A stretch of DNA of 7,255 nucleotides, taken from positions 1 to 7,255 of the forward strand of contig JBCCMB010000138.1 of the NCBI GenBank assembly GCA_039026555.1, read 5' to 3'. The position numbers and the translations under genes were made by a program. This DNA comes from JBCCMB01 sp039026555. Its GTDB lineage: Bacteria > Pseudomonadota > Alphaproteobacteria > Caulobacterales > Hyphomonadaceae. Under the pieces are notes generated by a model. That model was given only the letters and a program-made list of their open reading frames with translations. It made no database searches and had not been told where the DNA came from. Below are positions 1-6,134 of the stretch, one piece after another (positions within the stretch are counted from its first letter, which is position 1; every line of letters begins with the position of its first letter).

Positions 1-126
1 AAGGCGCGGGCTTTGGCGGAGGTGATCGCAGCAACCGGCTTGGCCGGTGAATTGTCGATTGTGGGCGCTTTGTGCGCGCATCATTTCGCACGAGCGCACC
101 AGGGACTGGCGCGGGGCAAGTCTTGA
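1..126 (+). CDS. Hydroxymethylglutaryl-CoA reductase, C-terminal end (partial; 5' part outside window)
   Basis: Frame 1 is open from the window edge to a TGA at 124-126 and encodes 41 residues. They match the C-terminal tail of HMG-CoA reductase, which reduces HMG-CoA to mevalonate with NAD(P)H. The key stretch is LAEVIAATGLAGELSIVGAL, equivalent to the LAR(I/V)V..TV(M/L)AGELSL.AAL segment of class I enzymes. After it comes HHFARAHQGLAR, where the His encoded at 97-99 aligns with the catalytic histidine of the class I (K/R)(S/A)H motif near the C terminus (His866 in the human enzyme, from memory). The AGELS wording fits class I better than class II, whose tails usually read GLAQN. The stop lies inside the TTGA junction with the next gene, so this is the upstream member of the same operon. 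The call rests on a short tail; the N-terminal and NADPH-binding parts are not visible. Confidence 0.85.
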   Translation, partial: KARALAEVIAATGLAGELSIVGALCAHHFARAHQGLARGKS

Positions 127-1082
127 ACGAGCCGATCTCAAACGAACAAGCCGCGCCTTTTTTAAAGCGCCTCGCCATCTATTTCAGCGAACGTTTTCCG
201 GTCGTGAAGCATGGCGTTGTTATCGCAGCGTTCGGCGCGTCGGCGGCGTGTCTGTCCGCCATGATGCGCGGCGCCGAGGCCGGTCCCAGCGTGCATGCGG
301 TGATCGTTGCGATTGTCGTCTTGTTTTTGTTGTTCTTCCAGCTGCGCGTGTCCGACGAGCACAAGGATTTCGACGAGGATGCGCTATTTCGACCCGAACG
401 CGCCGTGCCGCGCGGGCTGATCAGCCTCGTCGAGCTACGTAGATTGGCGTATGGCGCAGCCGTGCTTCAAATCGTGCTGACTTGGACTTTGCATCCGCCG
501 CTAATGCTTTTGCTCATCGCCGTTTGGGGGTGGATGGCGCTGATGACCGTAGAGTTCTTTGTTCCAATCTGGCTGCAGGCGCGGCCAATCGCTTACATGG
601 TGTCGCACATGGCGGTGATGCCGCTGATCGATCTTTACGCAACCGCGACAGATTGGCTTCCGGCGGGCGGCAAGCCGACAGAGTTCGCTTTGCCGCTTGG
701 GGCCTTTTTGGCGCTATCCTTCGTCAACGGCGCCGCGCTGGAGATCGGGCGGAAATCGTGGGCGCCGGAGATGGAACGCGAGGGGGTCGAGACTTACTCA
801 AAACTCTGGGGTGCGCGCCGCGCGGGATGGGTGCTTGTCGCGATTATCTGGATCGGGTTTGTGTTGTCCGTGGTGGTGAATTTGCACTCTGCCGCGCCCC
901 TGCATTATTTAACGTTTTTGGTCATCGCAGCTGTCTATGCGGCTTGGACGGCCGCGTCCTATGCGCTTGCGCCGACGCCTAAAACAGCCGGGCGTATCGA
1001 AACGGCCGCCGGCAGTTTTGTCGCGTTGAATTATTTGGCTCTGGGCGTGTTGCCAATGGGAGAGCTTTTATGGCTGAGCTGA
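123..1082 (+). CDS. UbiA-superfamily membrane prenyltransferase-like protein
   Basis: A polytopic membrane protein of 319 residues if it starts at TTG 123. UbiA enzymes transfer a prenyl chain from prenyl diphosphate to an acceptor at the cytoplasmic membrane. About eight or nine hydrophobic segments are visible (roughly residues 30-50, 58-75, 110-123, 127-145, 158-174, 190-208, 234-254, 260-283, 295-316). The first Asp-rich motif is SDEHKDFDED (D78, D82, D86), followed by RPERAVPRG at 90-98, the usual UbiA D..xD...D...RPxRP.P.G signature with Ser for the common Asn. The second motif is weaker: EIGRK at 207-211, then PEMERE (215-220) and ETYSKLWG (223-230), with Glu where canonical enzymes have Asp. 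I chose TTG 123 because it overlaps the upstream stop (TTGA) with a GGGG run at 113-116 ahead of it. GTG 72 in the same frame would extend 51 bases into the upstream gene and adds unconvincing residues. The acceptor is unknown. Confidence 0.82.
   Translation: MNEPISNEQAAPFLKRLAIYFSERFPVVKHGVVIAAFGASAACLSAMMRGAEAGPSVHAVIVAIVVLFLLFFQLRVSDEHKDFDEDALFRPERAVPRGLISLVELRRLAYGAAVLQIVLTWTLHPPLMLLLIAVWGWMALMTVEFFVPIWLQARPIAYMVSHMAVMPLIDLYATATDWLPAGGKPTEFALPLGAFLALSFVNGAALEIGRKSWAPEMEREGVETYSKLWGARRAGWVLVAIIWIGFVLSVVVNLHSAAPLHYLTFLVIAAVYAAWTAASYALAPTPKTAGRIETAAGSFVALNYLALGVLPMGELLWLS
1058..1064 (+). promoter_or_regulatory. Shine-Dalgarno site for the dikinase gene
   Basis: GGGAGAG lies five bases before the ATG at 1070 and inside the 3' end of the UbiA-like gene. 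It supports that start and a 13-base overlap between the two genes. Confidence 0.65.
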
Positions 1083-3676
1083 GCGGCGCAAAAACCGCGA
1101 CGGGAACGCCGCCGAGCGGTCTGCTCGTCGAAGGCGCGGCGCGCACCAAACCCGAACGCGCTGGCGGCAAAGCGGCGGCTTTGGCGCTGCTGGGCGATAA
1201 ATTCGACATTCCGCCTTTTGTTGTGATCTCAGCGGACGCGTTCGACGACACGGGTATGGACGAAACGGCGCAAGCGATGCTGGTTGACCGCTTGGAAACG
1301 ATGGGAACGGGCCCCTTCGCTGTGCGATCATCTGGACGTGAAGAAGATGGGATCGCGGCGGCTCATGCGGGCCAATTCGATACAGAACTGAACGTCGATC
1401 TCGCCGACGTTCCGGAAGTGGCGCATCGCGTTTGGCGGTCTGGCTTTTCGGACACGCTGGCGGATTATCGCCGGGCCAAGGGATTGTCTGATGCGCCGCA
1501 GCCGCCCGCCGTGATCGTTCAGAAGATGGTGCAGGCGCGGGCCGCGGGCGTGACCTTTTCCGCCGATCCCTTAACGGGCGATAGAGACACGGCGGTGATC
1601 AGCGCAGTTGAGGGGTTAGCGGACCAATTGGTGTCGGGAGATGTCGACGGCGATCAGTATTGGGTCGACACCGACGGCGTCACCACCAAATTCACACTCG
1701 CCGGCGCGGGCCGCGTTTTGTCGGGCGCCGACGTGGCGGCCGTGGCGGATTTGGCGCGCCGCGCGGCGATGCATTTTCGAAGCCCTCAAGATGTGGAATG
1801 GGCCTTTCAGGGCGATCGGCTCTTCTTGCTGCAATCTCGCCCTATCACCACGCTTCCGCCATCGTCGGGCGTCGCGTCACAGAGCACCCCCGCGAAAGAG
1901 CCTGTGGCTGATACAGCGTCGAAGAAAGAGCGCCGACGCGTCAGAGACGACGCCGTCACGATCTGGGACAATTCCAATATTGTTGAAAGTTATCCAGGGG
2001 TTGTCTCGCCGCTGACGTTTTCGTTCGCGCGTTATGTTTACGCCCATGTCTACACCGCCTTTTCTCAATTAATGGGGGTGCCCAAGCGCGCGTTGAACGA
2101 CAATCGCGCCGTGTTTGAAAACATGCTCGGGCGCATTGACGGGCGGGTCTATTACAATCTGCTCAATTGGTACCGCGCCCTCGCTTTGTTCCCTGGTTTC
2201 AAAGCCAATCGCGCCTTCATGGAAGGCATGATGGGCGTTGATGAAAAGCTCCCCGACGAGTTGGCCCAAAAGGTCGCGCCGGAAAGCCGGTCGGGTCTCG
2301 CCAAAATCTGGGATCAGATCCGATTGGGACGCGTTGCGTTAGGGCTCATCTGGCATGACATCATTCTGAAGCGCACGATGACGAGGTTTTACGATCGCTT
2401 GAACGCCGCGCTCGCCAAATCCAACGCCGAGATCGACGCGATGCCGGCGAGCGAATTGGCCGCGGAGTATCGCAGGCTGGAGCAAGCCTTGCTGGCGCGC
2501 TGGGATGCGCCCCTGATCAATGATTTTCTCTGCATGATCGCCTTCGGCGCCTCGCGCAAGGCGATGGAGCGCTGGGCGGGCGATCCCGGATTAAAACGTC
2601 ATGCGGACATGCTGATCGGGCAGGGAGATATTATCTCGGCCGAACCGGCCCGACTGATTAGGGAGATGGGCGCGCTGGCTGCGGAAACGCCGGCTGTCAT
2701 CGCGCCCCTGCTGGCGGGCAACGTCGCAGCGTTGTCCCAGAACGACGCTTTGGAGGCCGCGTTTGAGCGTTATATCGGCAAATTCGGCGATCGATGCGCG
2801 CAGGAACTGAAGTTGGAAAGCTTGACCCTGCATGATGATCCTACGCCCTTATTGAAAGCGGTCGGCGCAGCGGCCAGAGCCGTCGAACAAACACCGGGCG
2901 GGCGTAAGCCCGTTTGGTCGCAGGGTGTCGATACAGAGGATTTGTTTGAAGGTCGTCCCGTCCGTGGACGTCTGGCGAGATGGCTGATGACGTGGGCGAA
3001 GGCCCGGGTGCGAGATCGCGAAAATCTGCGTTTTGAGCGGACGCGCCTATTCGGACGTGTCCGAAGGATTTTCTTGGCTTTAGGGCGGCGGTTGGAAAGC
3101 GCGGACGTGCTGAACGATGCACGCGACGTGTTCTACCTCACGGTCGACGAGGTGTTAGGCGCGGTCGAAGGCGCCGGCGTGACGCAGGACCTTAAAGCGC
3201 TCGCCTCGCTTCGGCACAACGAGATGGAAGCCGCCTATAAACGCCCAGATCCGCCGGAACGTATGGAGGTGCACGGGGCTCATCTGATCGGCGTCGCCGA
3301 CGCCAAGGCCGCCAAGGGCGTTCTGGTGGAAACGGGCGCGTCCGCAACCGGATTGGCGTGTTGCCAAGGCGTCGTCACCGCAAAGGTCCGTGTCGTGACG
3401 GATCCGCGCCGGGAAGCCTTATCGCCCGGCGAGATTTTGGTGGCGCGTCACACGGATCCGGGCTGGATCGCGGTCTTTGCGAATGCGGCGGGCGTCATCG
3501 CCGAACGCGGCTCTTTGCTGTCGCACTCGGCCATTGTCGCGCGAGAAATGGGCGTACCGTGCGTTGTGGCGCTGAAAGGCGCGACGCAATGGTTGAAGAC
3601 GGGCGATTTGGTGCGCTTGGACGGCGGGACCGGAGAAGTCGTCAAATTGGAAGAGACGGACGCGGCGAATGACTGA
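1070..3676 (+). CDS. PEP/pyruvate-binding dikinase, rifampicin-phosphotransferase-like architecture
   Basis: An 868-residue, probably cytosolic phosphotransferase of the PEP synthase/PPDK superfamily. The N-terminal ATP-grasp-like domain (about 20-262) shows AGGKAAAL at 31-38, AVRSSGREED at 84-93, FSADPLTGD at 163-171 and WAFQGDRLFLLQSRPITTLP at 244-263. A charged, low-complexity linker follows (265-292). A helical middle region starts with WDNSNIVESYPGVVSPLTFS (299-318) and includes RDRENLRFERTR (648-659) and DARDVFYLTVDEV (683-695). The C-terminal swivelling phosphohistidine domain (about 763-860) carries ERGSLLSHSAIVAREMGVP, with H819 as the expected phosphate carrier, then DLVRLDGGTGEVVKL. 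There is no C-terminal PEP/pyruvate TIM barrel, so this is not a true PEP synthase or PPDK. The ATP-middle-His order and the length resemble rifampicin phosphotransferase, where the middle region binds the acceptor. The acceptor here is unknown; the neighbours suggest a lipid or lipid intermediate rather than an antibiotic. It overlaps the genes on both sides. Confidence 0.88.
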   Translation: MAELSGAKTATGTPPSGLLVEGAARTKPERAGGKAAALALLGDKFDIPPFVVISADAFDDTGMDETAQAMLVDRLETMGTGPFAVRSSGREEDGIAAAHAGQFDTELNVDLADVPEVAHRVWRSGFSDTLADYRRAKGLSDAPQPPAVIVQKMVQARAAGVTFSADPLTGDRDTAVISAVEGLADQLVSGDVDGDQYWVDTDGVTTKFTLAGAGRVLSGADVAAVADLARRAAMHFRSPQDVEWAFQGDRLFLLQSRPITTLPPSSGVASQSTPAKEPVADTASKKERRRVRDDAVTIWDNSNIVESYPGVVSPLTFSFARYVYAHVYTAFSQLMGVPKRALNDNRAVFENMLGRIDGRVYYNLLNWYRALALFPGFKANRAFMEGMMGVDEKLPDELAQKVAPESRSGLAKIWDQIRLGRVALGLIWHDIILKRTMTRFYDRLNAALAKSNAEIDAMPASELAAEYRRLEQALLARWDAPLINDFLCMIAFGASRKAMERWAGDPGLKRHADMLIGQGDIISAEPARLIREMGALAAETPAVIAPLLAGNVAALSQNDALEAAFERYIGKFGDRCAQELKLESLTLHDDPTPLLKAVGAAARAVEQTPGGRKPVWSQGVDTEDLFEGRPVRGRLARWLMTWAKARVRDRENLRFERTRLFGRVRRIFLALGRRLESADVLNDARDVFYLTVDEVLGAVEGAGVTQDLKALASLRHNEMEAAYKRPDPPERMEVHGAHLIGVADAKAAKGVLVETGASATGLACCQGVVTAKVRVVTDPRREALSPGEILVARHTDPGWIAVFANAAGVIAERGSLLSHSAIVAREMGVPCVVALKGATQWLKTGDLVRLDGGTGEVVKLEETDAAND

Positions 3677-4796
3677 TACGTCGACGGCCGCGTCAGCAAT
3701 GGCGCAAACCGATATCGCGGCGCGCGCGAAGTTTGACTACATCCGTTATGCGCAGGTGTGGGAGGACGCCGACATTTTGGTCGCGGCGCTAAAGCCCAAA
3801 CCGTCCGACACGGTCGTCTCCATTGCTTCGGCTGGCGACAACGCTTTGGCTTTGTTGGCGGAGGGGCCCAAGAAAGTCATCGCGGTTGACTTAAACCCGA
3901 CGCAATTGGCGTGCTTGCGATTGCGCGTGGCAGCCTACGAGCATTTGTCGCATACCGAGTTCTTACAATTGATGGGCTCGCGGGCCTCGGATCGCCGCGG
4001 CGAACTCTTTGATAAAGTCGCGCGCCATGTTTCAGAAGACGATCAAGCGTTTTGGGCGTCGCTGAAGCAGGAAGTCGCCGCGCATGGCCTTGGCGGCGTG
4101 GGCAAGTTTGAGCGTTATTTTCGGATCTTCCGCACGCGGATCCTGCCCCTCGTCCATGGCCGCCAACGCATTGGACGGCTCACCGAACCTAAACCGCCGG
4201 AAGGGCGCATCACTTTTTATCAGAAGGAGTGGAATTCCTGGCGCTGGCGCTGGATGTTGAAAGCGTTCTTTTCCCGCACCGTGATGGGACGGCTGGGGCG
4301 CGACCCCGCGTTTTTCGATCACGCTTCGGGCAGTTTGTCCGACCAGGTGGCGGGCCTCACGCGCCGCGCCTTGGTGGATCAAGACCCGGCAGCGAACCCC
4401 TATCTGCGTTGGATCTTAAAGGGACGCCACGGGTCCACCCTGCCGCGCGCCCTCCGCGGCGAGCATTTCGACGTCATCCGAGACAATCTGGATCGCCTTG
4501 AGATCCGCGAATGCACCGTTGAAACGCTCGCCGGCGAAGGCGTGAAAGCGGATGCGTTCAACCTCTCAGACATTTTCGAATACATGTCGCCGAGCGCGCA
4601 TGAGGATGCGTATTGCACCGTGTTGGCGGCGGCGAACCCCGGCGCGCGGATCGCCTATTGGAATATGATGGCGCCCCGCCGCGTTCCGGATGCGCTGTCG
4701 GATCAGGTAGTGACGCTTCAGGAATTAGAAGATGAGCTAAAGCCGCAGGATAAGGCCTTCTTCTACCAGGACTTCATCGTGGAGCAGGTGACGTGA
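3669..4796 (+). CDS. DUF3419 / BtaA-like S-adenosylmethionine:diacylglycerol 3-amino-3-carboxypropyl transferase family protein
   Basis: A 375-residue protein without a signal peptide or obvious membrane segment. The opening FDYIRYAQVWEDADILVAAL (22-41) is typical of DUF3419, the family that includes BtaA. BtaA transfers the 3-amino-3-carboxypropyl group of SAM to diacylglycerol, the first step of betaine-lipid (DGTS) synthesis. A Rossmann SAM-binding core follows: VVSIASAGDNALALL (49-63), then VIAVDLNPTQLACLRLRVAA (70-89), with the acidic residue D74 after the second strand placed to bind the SAM ribose. Further family-like stretches are TFYQKEWNSWRWRWMLKAFF (182-201) and NLSDIFEYMSP (298-308). 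The ATG overlaps the dikinase stop by eight bases and its Shine-Dalgarno site is weak (GGAAGAG at 3649-3655 is rather far), suggesting coupled translation; an in-frame ATG at 3699 is possible. No BtaB-type N-methyltransferase is in the window, so a betaine lipid is not assured. Confidence 0.82.
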   Translation: MTDTSTAASAMAQTDIAARAKFDYIRYAQVWEDADILVAALKPKPSDTVVSIASAGDNALALLAEGPKKVIAVDLNPTQLACLRLRVAAYEHLSHTEFLQLMGSRASDRRGELFDKVARHVSEDDQAFWASLKQEVAAHGLGGVGKFERYFRIFRTRILPLVHGRQRIGRLTEPKPPEGRITFYQKEWNSWRWRWMLKAFFSRTVMGRLGRDPAFFDHASGSLSDQVAGLTRRALVDQDPAANPYLRWILKGRHGSTLPRALRGEHFDVIRDNLDRLEIRECTVETLAGEGVKADAFNLSDIFEYMSPSAHEDAYCTVLAAANPGARIAYWNMMAPRRVPDALSDQVVTLQELEDELKPQDKAFFYQDFIVEQVT

Positions 4797-6124
4797 GCGA
4801 CGCCTCGGCATTAAGCGCGGCGAAAATCTTCGGATCGGTCGCGCTTTTGGTCGTAGTTTTGTGGGGCGTGTCGCGCCTTGCCAAGGCGGTGAATTGGCGT
4901 CCTGAAATCGGTCGGAAAGCTGTCCATATCTCGCTTGGTCTTTATTGCCTGATCTTTCCGTGGGTGTTCGACCACGCGTGGGAGGTCGGCGCGACCTGCG
5001 CCCTGGCGCTCGGCGTATTTGCGTTGGCGCGTGGGCGTATGCGCCAAAGCCTGGGTGAGGGTTTGCATGCGGTGGAGCGCGTCTCCTATGGCGAAGCGCT
5101 TTTCGCCGTGTCGGTGGCGCTCCTCTTTTGGCTGCAGAAAGGCCACTACATCACGGTGACCGAACGTGGCGATCCGCCTTTGGGCCCGGTCTTGTACATT
5201 CTGCCGATCCTTATCCTGACGCTGTGCGACGCCGCGAGCGCGCTCGTCGGATCCGCCTATGGGCGAAAAACCTTCCAAGTCGAAGACGGAATCAAATCTT
5301 GGGAAGGCGTGGGCGTTTTCGTCGTTACAGCGTGGCTTGTGTCGATGATGGTGTTCTTGGCGTTCACCGATGTCGGCCGCGTCGAAGTGATCTTAGTCTC
5401 CTTTATCACCGCCGCGTTCGGCGCGATTTTGGAAGCGGCGAGTTGGCGCGGGTTGGACAATCTTTTCATTCCGCTTGGGCTTTACTTTCTGCTGGCGAAT
5501 TTGAGCTATTCCGGCCCCGTAATTTTAGTGGCGTCGGCCATGCTCTTCCTCGCCGCGCTTTTGGTTCTTTTGGATTTGACGCGCCATAGACGTGAGTTCC
5601 GACATGCTGCGGCGTCGCTTGCGACCTTGTTCTTCATGATCGCTTTGTTTTCCGGCGTGGAGAGTTTGATCACGCCGGCGGCGGCCGTCATCGCTTACGC
5701 CTTCTGTGCGCGCTATCTTAAGCCCGACCGGCCGGAGCATGACGCGCTTAATCTGATCGTTGTGGTCGTGTCGATCGCCCTCATCTTCTTCATTGTCAGC
5801 AATATCTGGCGGGTGGATACGATCTACAGCTTCAATCTGGCCTTTGCGTGTTTGGCGGCGGGTATCGTCGCGCGATTTGGCGCGGGCGTGGGATGGGTCG
5901 CCGGCGCGACCCTCGCGGCGTTGGCGGCCATGTCGGTTCGGGTGGTGATAATGGAGGACGCCAGCTCCGCTGCGCTTGCGTTTTTCGCCATCGGCGCGCT
6001 GGGTGTGGTGTCAGTGGTCGCCGTGGGATGGGTTTTTCGCCGTGAGGCGTTTCGTCGGCCCTGGGTGATTTTGGGTGGTGCGAGCGCGGGCGTCGGTTTA
6101 ATCGCCCTGCCGGTTTCCCCATGA
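4793..6124 (+). CDS. Dolichol/phytol kinase-family (SEC59/VTE5-like) membrane protein with long C-terminal membrane extension
   Basis: A highly hydrophobic protein of 443 residues with roughly 14-16 predicted membrane segments. The N-terminal half (about 12-260) matches the CTP-dependent polyprenol/phytol kinase and phosphatidate cytidylyltransferase-like superfamily. It has RPEIGRKAVHISLGL (36-50), SYGEALFAVSVALLF (98-112), the diagnostic LCDAASALVGSAYGRK (144-159) followed by EDGIKSWEG (164-172), and EAASWRGLDNLFIPLG (214-229). In VTE5 and SEC59 the corresponding D..A...G...G.......K...G motif is the nucleotide-using site that phosphorylates phytol or dolichol. The second half (about 266-443) is another series of membrane helices without a motif I recognise; family members are often only 200-300 residues. 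The GTG start overlaps the upstream stop (GTGA), with GGAG at 4781-4784 as a likely ribosome site. A lipid-alcohol kinase is most likely; a CdsA-like cytidylyltransferase or a diacylglycerol kinase of the DGK1 type is the alternative. Confidence 0.75.
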   Translation: MSDASALSAAKIFGSVALLVVVLWGVSRLAKAVNWRPEIGRKAVHISLGLYCLIFPWVFDHAWEVGATCALALGVFALARGRMRQSLGEGLHAVERVSYGEALFAVSVALLFWLQKGHYITVTERGDPPLGPVLYILPILILTLCDAASALVGSAYGRKTFQVEDGIKSWEGVGVFVVTAWLVSMMVFLAFTDVGRVEVILVSFITAAFGAILEAASWRGLDNLFIPLGLYFLLANLSYSGPVILVASAMLFLAALLVLLDLTRHRREFRHAAASLATLFFMIALFSGVESLITPAAAVIAYAFCARYLKPDRPEHDALNLIVVVVSIALIFFIVSNIWRVDTIYSFNLAFACLAAGIVARFGAGVGWVAGATLAALAAMSVRVVIMEDASSAALAFFAIGALGVVSVVAVGWVFRREAFRRPWVILGGASAGVGLIALPVSP

Positions 6125-6129
6125 GGAGG
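6123..6129 (+). promoter_or_regulatory. Strong Shine-Dalgarno site for the GNAT gene
   Basis: GAGGAGG overlaps the stop codon of the kinase-like gene (TGA at 6122-6124) and sits five bases before GTG 6135. It is the strongest ribosome site in the window and marks the only junction without a coding overlap. It fixes the start at 6135; the GTG at 6133 is followed at once by TGA. Confidence 0.75.
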
Positions 6130-6134
6130 CGAGT

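Noticed and set aside
47..442. 131-codon + strand frame overlapping the HMGR tail and UbiA-like gene
   Set aside because: The product is Arg-rich low-complexity sequence typical of an out-of-frame read; two better-supported genes cover the region.
2841..3122. Minus-strand open frame inside the dikinase gene
   Set aside because: The + strand carries clear dikinase motifs across the same bases; the antisense product shows no family features.
1070..3676. True PEP synthase or pyruvate phosphate dikinase
   Set aside because: The domain order ends with the phosphohistidine domain near residue 860; the C-terminal PEP/pyruvate-binding barrel of PpsA and PpdK is missing.
1070..3676. Rifampicin-resistance gene
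   Set aside because: The architecture is similar, but the operon partners are lipid-type enzymes and the middle-region sequence motifs are not ones I can tie to rifampicin binding.
4811..5278. 155-codon open frame on the minus strand
   Set aside because: It lies wholly inside the kinase-like gene, its translation is rich in Arg and Gln with no recognisable motif, and GC-rich coding DNA commonly produces such shadows.
4793..6124. Ordinary CdsA phosphatidate cytidylyltransferase
   Set aside because: The CDAASALVGSAYGRK plus EDGIKSWEG motif and the RPEIGRKAVHI start fit the dolichol/phytol kinase branch better than the CdsA C-terminal signature, although the two are distantly related.
6122..6134. 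Terminator or promoter between the kinase-like and GNAT genes
   Set aside because: The gap is ten bases and is accounted for by the Shine-Dalgarno site; there is no hairpin and T-run.
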